Positions 9,214 to 18,246 of a stretch of 57,147 bases of DNA are shown here, piece after piece. The first letter of the stretch is position 1, and each line of letters opens with the position of its first letter. A program made the translations under genes and the position numbers. A model generated the notes under the pieces. That model ran no database searches. It was not told where the DNA came from and saw nothing but the letters and a program-made list of their open reading frames with translations. Source of the stretch: Micavibrio sp. (GTDB taxonomy: Bacteria > Pseudomonadota > Alphaproteobacteria > UBA9219); NCBI GenBank assembly GCA_020718105.1, contig DYDA01000015.1:1-57147 (forward strand), given 5' to 3'.

Positions 9214-9999
9214 TTGAAAACGAACAAGCGCCATCCTTGGCCTTTCATTAAAGTATGCGGCATTCAAACAGAAGAAGAGGGGCTGCTGGCGCTTTCTTGT
9301 GGCGCGAACACCATCGGGCTTCTTGTTGGCCTTACCCATAAAGCGACGGATGAAATAAGCGTTGACTTAGCTGCGCGTATTTGTGCGCGTGCGCATACGG
9401 CTTTTCCTGCGGCACGCGTGGCGATGGTGACGCATTGGCTGGATCCTCAACACGTTAAAACCATAGCGCTTACGCTTGGCGTTGATGCGATCCAAATTCA
9501 CGACGACATGACGCCTGCCGATGTGGCCCTGTTAAGGCGGGCTGTGCCTGACGTTGAACTTTTTAAGGCGGTGCATATTGGCGCGGCGGGAACCAGCCAA
9601 ACATCCGATGTTTTGGCGTATGCCCGCGCTTATGCTCCGTTTGTTGACGGGTTTTTGACGGATTCAAAATCGATTGATCCTGATGGCCGTCTTCGCATTG
9701 GGGGAACAGGTAAGCGGCACGATCCTTTGGTCGGGCAAGCCCTTGTTCAGGCCTTTCCCGATAAACCCGTTATTTTGGCTGGCGGCATCAATCATACGAA
9801 TGCGATTCAGGCCATTCGCGCTATTCAGCCTGCGGGCATTGATGCAAACTCTGGCCTTGAAAATCCAGATGGCTCAAAGAGCGCCGATAAAATCACAGGG
9901 TTTGCCATTGCGGGCCGAACCTGTCCTGTGCTGGCCCCACGACGGCGTGCGGCCTATTTCCCTGCCGCCTACCCCACAAAAGGTGGTTTGGCGTTATAG
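9214..9999 (+). CDS. Phosphoribosylanthranilate isomerase-like protein (TrpF family)
   Basis: A 261-residue TIM-barrel protein resembling TrpF. KVCGI carries the catalytic cysteine; GFLTDS carries the catalytic aspartate region followed by GGTGKRHD. The phosphate-binding end has [10 protein letters not shown] and GIDANSGLE. Canonical TrpF has a KD pair after that motif, where this protein has KS. The start is a TTG with AAGGGG 7 bp upstream. No other trp gene is nearby. It may be true TrpF or a paralogue with another sugar-phosphate substrate. Its last 31 bp overlap the end of convergent gatA. Confidence 0.75.
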   Translation: MKTNKRHPWPFIKVCGIQTEEEGLLALSCGANTIGLLVGLTHKATDEISVDLAARICARAHTAFPAARVAMVTHWLDPQHVKTIALTLGVDAIQIHDDMTPADVALLRRAVPDVELFKAVHIGAAGTSQTSDVLAYARAYAPFVDGFLTDSKSIDPDGRLRIGGTGKRHDPLVGQALVQAFPDKPVILAGGINHTNAIQAIRAIQPAGIDANSGLENPDGSKSADKITGFAIAGRTCPVLAPRRRAAYFPAAYPTKGGLAL

Positions 10000-11453
10000 C
10001 CTGCGGCGGATTCCAATGCGGCGGCGGCTTTGAACAGCGTCATTTCATCAAAGGGCTTGCCGATCAGCTGCATGCCCATGGGCAGACCGTTTGCGCAAAG
10101 CTGCATCGGCACGACAATGCCCGGCAGACCCGCAAGGTTTAGCGTGACGGTAAAGACATCTTCTAAATACATTTTAATCGGATCGTCTTCGTTCTCGCCA
10201 ATGGCAAAGGCCGTTGATGGGGCAGAGGGTGTTAGGATCACATCGCATTTTTCAAACGCCCCGATAAAATCTTGCCGGATCAGGCGGCGTACGCGTTGTG
10301 CCTTTTTGTAATAGGCATCGTAATAGCCTGCGGAAAGAACATAGGTTCCCATTAAAATACGGCGACGCACTTCAACGCCAAAACCGCTGCCGCGTGTGTT
10401 TTCATACATCTCGGTCAGGCTGTCGCCTGTTTCGCGCAGCCCAAAGCGCACGCCGTCATAGCGGGCAAGGTTTGAGGATGCCTCGGCGGGCGCGATGATG
10501 TAATAAGTCGGCAAAGCGTATTTGGTGTGGGGGAGGGTGATGTCAACAACCTCCGCCCCAGCTTCGCGCAGCATTTGTGCCCCCTTGCCCCAAATTGTAT
10601 CGATTTCGGCGGGAATGCCGTCGATGCGATATTCGCGGGGGATACCGATACGCAGTCCCTTAACAGATTGGCCGAGGGCTTGGGTAAAATCGGGGACGGG
10701 TAGATTGAGGGAGGTTGAATCTTTGGGATCATGCCCCGCCATCTCGCGCAGCATAAGGGCCGCATCGGCAACGGTGCGCGTCATGGCGCCCGCTTGATCA
10801 AGAGAGGAGGCGTAGGCGATAATGCCAAAGCGTGAGCAACGGCCATAGGTTGGTTTGATGCCAACGATGCCTGTGATGGCGGCGGGCTGACGGATCGATC
10901 CTCCCGTGTCCGTGCCTGTGGCGGCCAAGGCCATGCGCCCTGCCACGGCGGCTGCGCTGCCGCCGGAAGAGCCGCCCGGAACCAATTTACGCGCCGCGTT
11001 TGCGGGGTCTTCGCCCGACCATGGGCTGACGACGTTGCCATAGGCCGACGTGGTGTTGGACGATCCCATGGCGAACTCATCCAAATTGGCTTTGCCCAAG
11101 GTGATGCAGCCTGCGTCCGCCAGTTTTTGCGATACGGTGGATTCATAGGTGGGGACAAACCCTTCCAAAATTTTGCTGGCGGCGGTTGTTTGCACGCCCT
11201 TGGTGCAATACAAATCCTTCATGGCGATGGGGATGCCGTCCATCGTGCCTGCATGGCCTGCCGCGCGTCTTTCGTCCGAGGCTTTGGCGGCCTCACGCGC
11301 CGCATCGAACGTCGTTGTGATATAGGCGTTGGTGGCGGCCTGCCCCTTGATGCTGGCCTTGATATAGCGATCGGTCAGCTCGGTTGCGGTAAATTCTTTT
11401 TTTGCAAGACCAGCAAGAGCCTGAGTCATCGAAAGATCGGTTAAATCGGTCAT
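9969..11453 (-). CDS. gatA: Glutamyl-tRNA(Gln)/aspartyl-tRNA(Asn) amidotransferase subunit A
   Basis: GatA, 494 residues, the amidase subunit of GatCAB that converts misacylated Glu-tRNA(Gln) or Asp-tRNA(Asn) to the correct form. The Ser-cisSer-Lys triad is visible: Lys79 in AMKDLYC, the GGSSGGS loop (about 160-166) and [11 protein letters not shown] (about 181-191). It follows gatC with a 3-bp gap on the same strand. gatB is not in the window, so it must be beyond it or elsewhere. Confidence 0.97.
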   Translation of the reverse strand: MTDLTDLSMTQALAGLAKKEFTATELTDRYIKASIKGQAATNAYITTTFDAAREAAKASDERRAAGHAGTMDGIPIAMKDLYCTKGVQTTAASKILEGFVPTYESTVSQKLADAGCITLGKANLDEFAMGSSNTTSAYGNVVSPWSGEDPANAARKLVPGGSSGGSAAAVAGRMALAATGTDTGGSIRQPAAITGIVGIKPTYGRCSRFGIIAYASSLDQAGAMTRTVADAALMLREMAGHDPKDSTSLNLPVPDFTQALGQSVKGLRIGIPREYRIDGIPAEIDTIWGKGAQMLREAGAEVVDITLPHTKYALPTYYIIAPAEASSNLARYDGVRFGLRETGDSLTEMYENTRGSGFGVEVRRRILMGTYVLSAGYYDAYYKKAQRVRRLIRQDFIGAFEKCDVILTPSAPSTAFAIGENEDDPIKMYLEDVFTVTLNLAGLPGIVVPMQLCANGLPMGMQLIGKPFDEMTLFKAAAALESAAGYNAKPPFVG

Positions 11454-11456
11454 AGG

Positions 11457-11747
11457 TTATTCCACTACTTTGGGGACTGTAAAGAAATCAGCGGTTTTAG
11501 ACGGCGCGTTGGCAAGGATGTCTTGTGGCTTGTCGCCGTCGGTCACCACGTCTTGCTCACGCCAGCCCAACGAGCCGTCGTTGACGTTGGCCAAAGGCTC
11601 CACGCCTTCCACGTTCACTTCGTCCAGTTGGCCAACCCAAGCAAGGATTTTGTTCAGATCGCCAGCAACGCTTTGTTGCTGCTGCGGCGGGATTTTAAGG
11701 TGCGCGAGGTGCGCGATTTTAACGACGGTGTTGATATCAATGGTCAT
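11457..11747 (-). CDS. gatC: Amidotransferase subunit C
   Basis: GatC, 96 residues, a small helical subunit that clamps GatA to GatB. It has the usual VVKIAHLAHLKI start, a central LNKILAWVGQLDEV segment and the WREQDVVTDGD motif. It is the first gene of a gatCA unit and is divergent from ruvX, with a 67-bp spacer between them. Confidence 0.95.
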   Translation of the reverse strand: MTIDINTVVKIAHLAHLKIPPQQQQSVAGDLNKILAWVGQLDEVNVEGVEPLANVNDGSLGWREQDVVTDGDKPQDILANAPSKTADFFTVPKVVE

Positions 11748-11814
11748 GGCGTCTCACAGGTGAATAATTTTTAAGAGTCTTTGGCAAAAAGACAAAAGCA
11801 AGCTATCATCGGCC

Positions 11815-12309
11815 ATGGCCATCTGCAACCTTTCCGATATGCTCTCCCTGCTTAAACCCAGCCAATGCCTTTTAGGGCTGGATTATGGCAGCGTCGTCAT
11901 TGGCGTCGCCATTGCCGATCCTGCGGCAAGGGTGGCCTCCCCCCTTATGGGGCTTGTGCGGCGCAAATTTACGCAAGACCGTGAGGGTTTGAGCCAAATT
12001 ATCACCGAGCGCAATGTGGGGGGCCTGATTTTGGGGTTGCCCAAAAATATGGACGGAACCGAAGGCCCCATGGCGCAGGCGGTTAGAACCTTTGCCTCAA
12101 ACCTGATGCGCCGCGCTGCGCTGCCCCATCCCAACATGCCGATTGCCTTTTGGGACGAGCGTTTTTCCACGGCGGCCGTAACGCGGGCCATGATCGCGGA
12201 TGATCGCTCGCGCAAGCAGCGCGACGAAACGGTTGATAAAGCCGCCGCAGCCTATATTCTGCAAGGAGCGCTGGATGCTTTGCAATCAATGAAGAAGGAG
12301 AGAGCATGA
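11815..12309 (+). CDS. ruvX: YqgF/RuvX-family Holliday junction resolvase-like nuclease
   Basis: A 164-residue RNase H-fold protein of the YqgF family, linked to 16S rRNA 5' end maturation and proposed as a Holliday junction resolvase. Conserved elements are GLDYGSVVIGVAI (first acidic residue), GLPKNMDG, FWDERFST and the closing DKAAAAYILQGALD. The first Met lies about 20 residues before the fold, so the exact start is uncertain. The stop overlaps the hemG ATG by 4 bp. Confidence 0.92.
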   Translation: MAICNLSDMLSLLKPSQCLLGLDYGSVVIGVAIADPAARVASPLMGLVRRKFTQDREGLSQIITERNVGGLILGLPKNMDGTEGPMAQAVRTFASNLMRRAALPHPNMPIAFWDERFSTAAVTRAMIADDRSRKQRDETVDKAAAAYILQGALDALQSMKKERA

Positions 12310-12878
12310 ACGATCCCGCTCGTTTTTCACTCTTTTATGCTACGCGTGATGGCCAGTCGGCGCGGATCGCTACTTTTTTGGCTGGACATTTAACGATTAT
12401 GGGGCATGAGGCCGTTGTTTTTGATTTAACAAACGACACGCCGCCGCCTGCCTTGTGGGATGATTCAACGGCGTGTTTTATCATTGCTCCCATTCGCTTT
12501 GGCCGCCACCTGTCGCCCGTTGATGATTTTATCAAACGCCATAAAAAGACGTTAAGCGAACAACCGCTGGTGTTGGTTTCGATTAATCTGACGGCGCGCA
12601 AAAAGGGCAAAGACACGCCAGAGGCCAACCCGTATTTGCAACGATGGATCAAAAAGCACGCGCTGCGCCCGTTTATCGCGACTGTTTTTGCGGGGAAGCT
12701 GGATTACAAACTTTATAGCTGGTGGGAAAAGCAAGCGATCCGCTTGATTATGAAAATAACGGGCGGGCCGACCCACTTGGATGCCGCTATTGATTATACG
12801 CCGTGGGATAAGGTGGAAGGGTTAGCGCGTCGTGTCGCGCTTTTAGCCCCGCCCGTGCAAGAGGAAGAAGTGGCATGA
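12306..12878 (+). CDS. hemG: HemG-type protoporphyrinogen IX dehydrogenase
   Basis: A 190-residue flavodoxin-fold protein resembling enteric HemG, which oxidises protoporphyrinogen IX with FMN and passes electrons to quinones. FYATRDGQSARIATFLA is the FMN phosphate loop. APIRFGRHLSPVDDFIKRH, SINLTARKKGKDTPEANPY and the C-terminal LIMKITGGPT are HemG-specific, including the insertion that distinguishes it from plain flavodoxins. It overlaps ruvX and the next gene by 4 bp each. Most alphaproteobacteria use HemJ instead, so its presence is notable. Confidence 0.88.
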   Translation: MNDPARFSLFYATRDGQSARIATFLAGHLTIMGHEAVVFDLTNDTPPPALWDDSTACFIIAPIRFGRHLSPVDDFIKRHKKTLSEQPLVLVSINLTARKKGKDTPEANPYLQRWIKKHALRPFIATVFAGKLDYKLYSWWEKQAIRLIMKITGGPTHLDAAIDYTPWDKVEGLARRVALLAPPVQEEEVA

Positions 12879-13783
12879 CGAAGAGGCTGGCGGCCATTGT
12901 TTTTGGCGGCTCTGGCTTTTTGGGCCATGCCGTTGTGCAAGCTTTGGTGGCGAAGGGCTATACAGTGCGCGTGCCGACGCGGGACTTAGACAAAGCGCAG
13001 GATTTAAAAGTTCTGGGCGCGGTGGGGCAGGTTATTCCGTTTTTGGCTTCTGTTGGGGGCGACGCTTCGATGGCGGCGGCGGTTGAAGGCTGTGACATAG
13101 CTATTAACTTGATCGGAGCCTTGGGCGAAAAAGAAAAAAAGGGGGCAGGGCGGACGCACGTTGAAACGGCGGCGCGGCTTGCCCGTCTTTCTAAAAGTGC
13201 AGGAGTGAAGCATTTCGTCCATGTTTCTTTTTTAAGCGCGATGGTGGGGGGCTCCTTGGACTGTGCCCAAACCAAGATCAGGGGAGAGGAGGCCGTTCGC
13301 GCCTTTTTCCCCAGCGCCGTAATTGTTCGCCCCAGCTTGATGTTTGGGCCTCGTGATCGTTTTTTTACGCGCCTTGCCTTAATGGCGCGGTATGGTTTTT
13401 TTCTCCCCTTGTTGGGAAAGGACACGGCGCGATTTCAGCCTGTCTATGTTGGCGACGTGGCCTCGGCCATCGTTGCTTCTTTGGAAGACCCTTCTGCTCA
13501 GGGCGAGGTTTTTGATCTTGTGGGACCGATCACGTATTCCCTGCGTGACTTGGGGCAAGAGGTTCTGCGCGTGACGGGGCGCAAGCGGCCTTTCTTGCCG
13601 GTTCCTGTTGGGCTTGTGCGGGGGCTGGTGCGCTTTGTGTCGCTCTTGCCGCATCCACCAATAGCGCAAGGGACACTAGAGTTTTTATTGGCGGATAGCG
13701 TTGCGCAAGACGGCGGCGCGTTGCCGCGATGGGGTATTGCCCCCGCCCGCCTTGATGAGATTTTACCGACTTATTTGTGCTAA
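12875..13783 (+). CDS. NAD(P)-binding protein, NDUFA9-like atypical SDR
   Basis: A 302-residue Rossmann-fold protein of the atypical SDR group related to complex I subunit NDUFA9. VFGGSGFLGHAVV is the dinucleotide loop. INLIGAL, HVSFLSA and VRPSLMFGPRDRFFTRLA are group-typical, followed by FQPVYVGDVASAI. In alphaproteobacteria such proteins are thought to touch complex I or quinone metabolism. It overlaps hemG by 4 bp, which fits a quinone-linked role, although that is inference. Confidence 0.88.
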   Translation: MTKRLAAIVFGGSGFLGHAVVQALVAKGYTVRVPTRDLDKAQDLKVLGAVGQVIPFLASVGGDASMAAAVEGCDIAINLIGALGEKEKKGAGRTHVETAARLARLSKSAGVKHFVHVSFLSAMVGGSLDCAQTKIRGEEAVRAFFPSAVIVRPSLMFGPRDRFFTRLALMARYGFFLPLLGKDTARFQPVYVGDVASAIVASLEDPSAQGEVFDLVGPITYSLRDLGQEVLRVTGRKRPFLPVPVGLVRGLVRFVSLLPHPPIAQGTLEFLLADSVAQDGGALPRWGIAPARLDEILPTYLC

Positions 13784-13795
13784 AGGATTTTGCGC

Positions 13796-14890
13796 GTGAC
13801 GGTTTCTTCCCCCCTTTCTGCTGCAGCGCGGCAATGGAATTTAAAGCGTCCTTTGTGGGGTTTGTCAGCCAACCGTCGTGGCGATTGGGCTCTTGGCTCT
13901 TTGGGCGATGGGGCTTTGGTCGTTGTGCCGTTGGGCGATACGGGCGAGCCGCCACGTATCCTTGCGGGGCATCAGGGCGTGAGTCTGGAAACCTCCGCCG
14001 ATGCTGACGATCATGCCTTTTTATCGGGAGGCGATGATGGCCGTCTTCTTTTGGTGGATCCGCAGATTGATGTGCCGACGGTATTGGCCGAGCATTTGGG
14101 CAAGTGGATCGATCATGTTGCCTCCTCGCCCTGTGGCGGCTTCCGCGCTTATGCGGTTGGGAAAAGTCTTTTTTTGCTGAACGAAGAGGGGCAAGCGGCT
14201 GCGTCGCCGCTGCCGCTGCCCAGCAGCATTGGCGGGTTAGCGTTTAGTCCCGATGGCCAGTTGCTGGCCGTCAGCCATTATGGCGGGGTGAGCGTTTTGT
14301 CGTGCAAAGCGCCGTTAACCCCCACCACCCTTTTGCCGTGGAAAGGATCGCACCTTTCGCTGATATGGAGTCCTGACGGCCAGTTTCTTTTGTCCTCGAT
14401 GCAAGATGGCGCGGTGCATGGCTGGCTGTTTCATGGCGGCGTCCCGTCGCTCGAAGAAGGGCGCGAGATGCACATGCAAGGCTATGAAACGAAAATCGCT
14501 TCAATGCAGTTTACGTCCGCTGGAAAATATCTGGCGACCAGCGGCGCGGCGCAAGTCGTGTGCTGGCCGTTTGGAGAGGCAGGGCCGTGGGATAAACGCC
14601 CCCTTATGCTGGGAGGGGAGGAAACGCGGTTGGTCACCCGCGTTGCGTCGCATCCCGTCGATCCCGTTGTGGCGGCAGGCTATGATGATGGGATGGTGAT
14701 CCTTGCGCCGCTTGATGGCCGGATGGAGATTATGATCCACCCGCCTGTGGCGGCGCGTGGTGCGGGCGTTGTGGGGATGGTGTGGAGCGGCGAAGGCGAT
14801 GGCCTAGTCGTTGGCTTAGAAAACGGCACGCTTCTTTTGTTTACGCATACCTCTATTGCGCGATTTGTGCGCGGGCGTTTCTCGCTATAA
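13796..14890 (+). CDS. WD40-repeat protein
   Basis: About 364 residues of WD40-like beta-propeller. Recognisable blade cores are LAFSPDGQLLAVSHYGGVSV, LIWSPDGQFLLSSMQDGAVH and MVWSGEGDGLVVGLENGTLL, with more degenerate copies between. No signal peptide or enzyme domain is seen, so it is probably a cytosolic scaffold. I choose GTG at 13796, which has AAGGA 8 bp upstream; a TTG at 13790 would lie too close to that site. It follows the NDUFA9-like gene by 12 bp and is probably co-transcribed. Similar proteins stand alone in related alphaproteobacteria. Confidence 0.82.
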   Translation: MTVSSPLSAAARQWNLKRPLWGLSANRRGDWALGSLGDGALVVVPLGDTGEPPRILAGHQGVSLETSADADDHAFLSGGDDGRLLLVDPQIDVPTVLAEHLGKWIDHVASSPCGGFRAYAVGKSLFLLNEEGQAAASPLPLPSSIGGLAFSPDGQLLAVSHYGGVSVLSCKAPLTPTTLLPWKGSHLSLIWSPDGQFLLSSMQDGAVHGWLFHGGVPSLEEGREMHMQGYETKIASMQFTSAGKYLATSGAAQVVCWPFGEAGPWDKRPLMLGGEETRLVTRVASHPVDPVVAAGYDDGMVILAPLDGRMEIMIHPPVAARGAGVVGMVWSGEGDGLVVGLENGTLLLFTHTSIARFVRGRFSL

Positions 14891-15322
14891 AGAACAGCGT
14901 TGCGATGTGTTTTGAGCGAAGCCCTGCGGCTTATGGGGAATCACAGGAGCCGCCGCCGCCGAAAAGGCGGCGATGAAGTCGTTGACTTTTTGCGGCGGGA
15001 CATGGATCCCAAAGGAGGGGGATCGCCCCGTTTTTTCTTTTTCTTCGGTTTCGGGGCTTACGGTAACAACAAAGCCCTTTGTTGAAACCAACGAAGCAAA
15101 CATCTGTTTGGCGCGTTTTGCGGCAGCCTCTATGTCCTTCGCGCCACGTGGGCACACGCTAAAGCGATACGGCACCCCAACTTTGTTGGCGCAGTCAATC
15201 ACAAACGTTCCATCAGGCGTTGTCTGAACGTGAGAAAAGCTGCCGATACTGTCTTGGCCACCGACAGAAAATGAAGAATAAACAACGGTTTTGGGGGCTT
15301 GGACTTGTGCGGGGGCTGTCAT
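14885..15322 (-). CDS. Conserved-looking hypothetical protein
   Basis: A 145-residue protein I do not recognise. It has no signal peptide or membrane segment. The middle (FVIDCANKVGVPYRFSVCPRG) and the helical AKRAKQMFASLV stretch look well ordered, while the ends are rich in alanine and proline. AAGGAG precedes the ATG at the normal spacing, which supports a real gene. Its last 6 bp overlap the end of the convergent WD40 gene. Confidence 0.65.
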   Translation of the reverse strand: MTAPAQVQAPKTVVYSSFSVGGQDSIGSFSHVQTTPDGTFVIDCANKVGVPYRFSVCPRGAKDIEAAAKRAKQMFASLVSTKGFVVTVSPETEEKEKTGRSPSFGIHVPPQKVNDFIAAFSAAAAPVIPHKPQGFAQNTSQRCSL

Positions 15323-15540
15323 GGGGTTCTCCTTATATTATGTTTTTTCTAACAATAGTGATCGGGTCGTTTTATGAAGGGGCACTCACTGCGTAAGTCG
15401 CCCTGTAAGGCGGCCTAGCTGTGCGGAAAAAAATAGGGTAAGGTCTGTACGTTTCATCATGAAAACAAGTATCACCGAAAGCGTGATAAAAAACAATAAA
15501 AAAACACACCTTTTTATACTTTCATGACGTTTTTTTGTTT

Positions 15541-15563
15541 TGTGCGCAACTTTGTTGCGCACA
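15541..15563. promoter_or_regulatory. Perfect 10-bp inverted repeat upstream of the SDR gene
   Basis: TGTGCGCAAC (15541-15550) and GTTGCGCACA (15554-15563) are perfectly complementary around a TTT centre, ending 21 bp before the SDR start codon. It could be an operator or an mRNA hairpin near the ribosome-binding site. No T-run follows in either direction. Confidence 0.5.
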
Positions 15564-15584
15564 CGTGGGGTAAATGAGGAAAAT

Positions 15585-16346
15585 ATGGGGCTGAACATTC
15601 TTATTACAGGCGGGTCTAGCGGCCTTGGGGCGGCCTTGGCGCAGGCTTATGCTGCGCCAAACGTCTTTTTATTTTTAGGGGGGCGCGATGGTGCAAGGCT
15701 GGATTCTGTGGCCAATCTTTGTCGCGCTAAGGGCGCGAGGGTTGAGGCGAGCCTTGTAAACGTCACGGATGCGGCGGCGATGGCCGCATGGATCGAGGGG
15801 TGCGATCAACTGTCCCCCCTTGATTTAGTGATTGCTAATGCGGGCCTTTCGGCGGGAACAGGGGGCGGCGAAGAGACGGCAGCCCAAACAAAGGCTATTA
15901 TGGACACCAATGTGCAGGGTGTTTTGAACACGATCCATCCTGCCCTTGCCTTGATGAAGCCGCGAGGGCGCGGGCAGATTGCCCTTATGGCCTCGCTCGC
16001 GGGCTTTAGGGGGCTTGCAGGCGCGCCCGCCTATTGCGCCAGCAAGGCGGCGGTGCGTGTTTACGGGGAATCCTTGCGGGATGAGCTTGCGCCGCAGGGG
16101 ATCAAGGTCAATGTGATTTGCCCGGGCTTTGTGAAAACGCCAATGACGGGGCAAAACGGCTTTCCCATGCCGTTTTTGATGGAAGCCGATAAGGCGGCGC
16201 GGATTATGAAGCGGGGCTTGGAGAGAAACAAAGCCCGCATTACCTTTCCTTGGCTCCTTGCCGCATTGGTGTGGCTTCTGGCGGCCCTTTCTCCCAACCT
16301 GACAGATGGCCTTTTGCGCCATCTGCCAAGGAAAGGGGGCGGCTGA
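15585..16346 (+). CDS. Short-chain dehydrogenase/reductase
   Basis: A classical SDR of about 253 residues. The cofactor loop is TGGSSGLG; NAGLSAG follows strand 4; the catalytic residues are the Ser of MASLAG and Tyr/Lys of YCASK. The GGRDGAR segment after strand 2 suggests NADPH preference. A C-terminal hydrophobic stretch (LLAALVWLLAALSPNL) may be a membrane anchor, which is unusual for soluble SDRs. The ATG at 15585 has GAGGA upstream; the earlier TTG lies in the palindrome and is less likely. The substrate cannot be told from sequence. Confidence 0.9.
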   Translation: MGLNILITGGSSGLGAALAQAYAAPNVFLFLGGRDGARLDSVANLCRAKGARVEASLVNVTDAAAMAAWIEGCDQLSPLDLVIANAGLSAGTGGGEETAAQTKAIMDTNVQGVLNTIHPALALMKPRGRGQIALMASLAGFRGLAGAPAYCASKAAVRVYGESLRDELAPQGIKVNVICPGFVKTPMTGQNGFPMPFLMEADKAARIMKRGLERNKARITFPWLLAALVWLLAALSPNLTDGLLRHLPRKGGG

Positions 16347-16814
16347 TTAAGGCTGGGGCGTTGGCGCGGCGGTGCGTGCCGGAAGCCGGCTTTCCCCTGT
16401 GTTCAGGCGGGTTGGAAGCTTTTCCAAAAGGGCCGCCGTTATAACGGCGGGGTCATTCGGCGGCATGATTTCAAGAAGGCCAAGGATCGCCGTTCCGTTT
16501 CGTTTTCCTTTTGCAACGGCTTCGGCGTTAAGGGCATAGCCTGTCATAAAATCCCTGCGTTCATTGACAACAAACAAAGAATCCCACGTGGTCTTAAGTG
16601 CTTCGGCGGGAATAACGGGCTTAAAGGAAAGGTTATCGCCCCAAATTCGTGGCACAACAAAAGCAGCGGCCTCTTCAGGAGAGCTTGCGCTGACCATAAA
16701 GTGATGCCCCGCGTGTTCTGTAAAAAAAAGCGACGGCGTAAAAAGGGTAACGCGAGAAGATACCGATTCATCGACAAGGCGAAGCGGTTCATTCATTGGG
16801 TTTGTGCGGGGCAT
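16347..16814 (-). CDS. Hypothetical protein
   Basis: A protein of about 155 residues, not recognised. The start at 16814 (MPRTNPMN) has AAAGGA 8 bp upstream; the longer frame to 16925 has an unlikely N-terminus. Notable segments are VTLFTPSLFFTEHAGHHFMV and TWDSLFVVNERRDFMTGYAL. The C-terminal tail is rich in alanine, threonine and proline. No signal peptide or membrane segment. It abuts the end of the convergent SDR gene with no gap. Confidence 0.6.
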   Translation of the reverse strand: MPRTNPMNEPLRLVDESVSSRVTLFTPSLFFTEHAGHHFMVSASSPEEAAAFVVPRIWGDNLSFKPVIPAEALKTTWDSLFVVNERRDFMTGYALNAEAVAKGKRNGTAILGLLEIMPPNDPAVITAALLEKLPTRLNTGESRLPARTAAPTPQP

Positions 16815-17018
16815 GATCAAAATCCTTTCCACTGAAAATGATGACCTCAGTGTACGCGTTGAAGGTGGGGCAGAGCAAACAAAAACAAGCATATTAATAG
16901 TTTCATGACGGCGGCTAGGCGCCATAGTGAAAGAAAAACAACGACGCGCCCTTGTTTTATCGTCTCTTGATGGTTATAAGCGCGGGCAACAAAACAGTCT
17001 TTAAAGGAGAACAGTTCT

Positions 17019-17441
17019 ATGTCAATTCAACGCACTTTTTCGATTATCAAACCCGACGCCACGCGCCGCAACATAACGGGCAAAGTTAACGCCATGCTGG
17101 AGGCCGCCGGTCTTCGCATCATCGCGCAGCGCCGCGCTTTGTTGACTCGCGCTCAAGCGGAAGGCTTTTATGCCGTTCATCGTGAGCGCCCCTTCTTCAA
17201 CGATCTTTGCTCGTTTATGACCTCTGGCCCTGTTGTGTTGCAGGTTTTGGAAGGCGAAAACGCCGTTCAAAAAAACCGTGACGTGATGGGCGCGACCAAC
17301 CCCGCGAACGCGGATGCGGGCACAATCCGCAAAGAATTGGCCGAGAGCATTGAGGCCAATTCGGTTCATGGCTCGGACAGCGAAGAGAACGCGGCGATTG
17401 AGATTGCCTATTTCTTCAGCCAAACGGAAATCGTGGGCTAA
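17019..17441 (+). CDS. ndk: Nucleoside diphosphate kinase
   Basis: Ndk, 140 residues, transfers the terminal phosphate among nucleoside triphosphates through a phosphohistidine. The catalytic His117 lies in [12 protein letters not shown], the family signature. IKPDATRRN (11-19) is the other conserved stretch. Length matches the short bacterial form. AAGGAG lies 9 bp before the ATG. Confidence 0.98.
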   Translation: MSIQRTFSIIKPDATRRNITGKVNAMLEAAGLRIIAQRRALLTRAQAEGFYAVHRERPFFNDLCSFMTSGPVVLQVLEGENAVQKNRDVMGATNPANADAGTIRKELAESIEANSVHGSDSEENAAIEIAYFFSQTEIVG

Positions 17442-17468
17442 AAAAACAAGCTGTGTTAAAAGGGGGGT

Positions 17469-18218
17469 ATGAACAAATCACTGCCCCCCTTTTATTGCCG
17501 CAGCAAAAACCCGTTATCGCGGGGGATGGCTTTTTTTGAGCACGTTCTCAAGGCCAAGCGTGGACGCGTGCAAACGCCGTGGCAGCGTTGTTTAGCTCAC
17601 TTTGAAACCCTTTTTATCGACAAGACCCTTTTTAGTTTTTTGTTTTTGAACAAACACCGCGTGACGGAAAAGCTCTGGCGCTCGGGACAGCCCCATCCCT
17701 TCCAGATTCGTGGTCTGGCCAAGGCGGGGATTCGCACCATTATCAATTTGCGCGGCGAGAGGGACTGCGCCTCTTATTACCTTGAAGAGCAAGCGTGCAA
17801 GCGGCATGGCGTTGCGCTTGTTAATGTCACAATGGAATCAAAGCGCCCACCGACCCGCGAAAAAATCGTGGAATTAGCGCAGGTGTTTTCAACGATTACC
17901 TATCCTGCCCTTATGCACTGCAAGTCTGGCGCGGATCGGACGGGGCTGGCGGCGGCGCTTTATTTACTGATCCACGACAAGCGCCCCGTTGAGGAGGCAC
18001 AAAAACAGCTTTCCTTGCGTTATGGGCATCTGGCTTCGTCCAAAACGGGCGTTTTGGATGCGTTTTTAGCGGCGTATCAAGAAGCTGCCGCGCAAGAAGG
18101 CGTGGCCTTTCTGCCGTGGGCGCAAAGCGCGGCTTACGATCGTGACGCGATTATTGCGGACCATAAACCCCGCCGCTTTATGGCGTGGTTGTGTGAGTCT
18201 CTTTTGGGCAGAGAGTAG
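17469..18218 (+). CDS. Tyrosine/dual-specificity phosphatase-like protein
   Basis: A 249-residue cysteine phosphatase. The P-loop HCKSGADRTG (150-159) contains the nucleophile Cys151 and Arg157 in C-x5-R spacing. IRTIINLRGERDC is the conserved segment before it. The family (DSP/PTEN-like, Pfam Y_phosphatase2/3 type) removes phosphate from proteins or from inositol lipids. An N-terminal basic stretch has no clear signal peptide. It follows ndk by 27 bp and may share its transcript. The substrate is unknown. Confidence 0.85.
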   Translation: MNKSLPPFYCRSKNPLSRGMAFFEHVLKAKRGRVQTPWQRCLAHFETLFIDKTLFSFLFLNKHRVTEKLWRSGQPHPFQIRGLAKAGIRTIINLRGERDCASYYLEEQACKRHGVALVNVTMESKRPPTREKIVELAQVFSTITYPALMHCKSGADRTGLAAALYLLIHDKRPVEEAQKQLSLRYGHLASSKTGVLDAFLAAYQEAAAQEGVAFLPWAQSAAYDRDAIIADHKPRRFMAWLCESLLGRE

Positions 18219-18246
18219 GAGACTAACTATAAGCCGTGAGAAAAAG

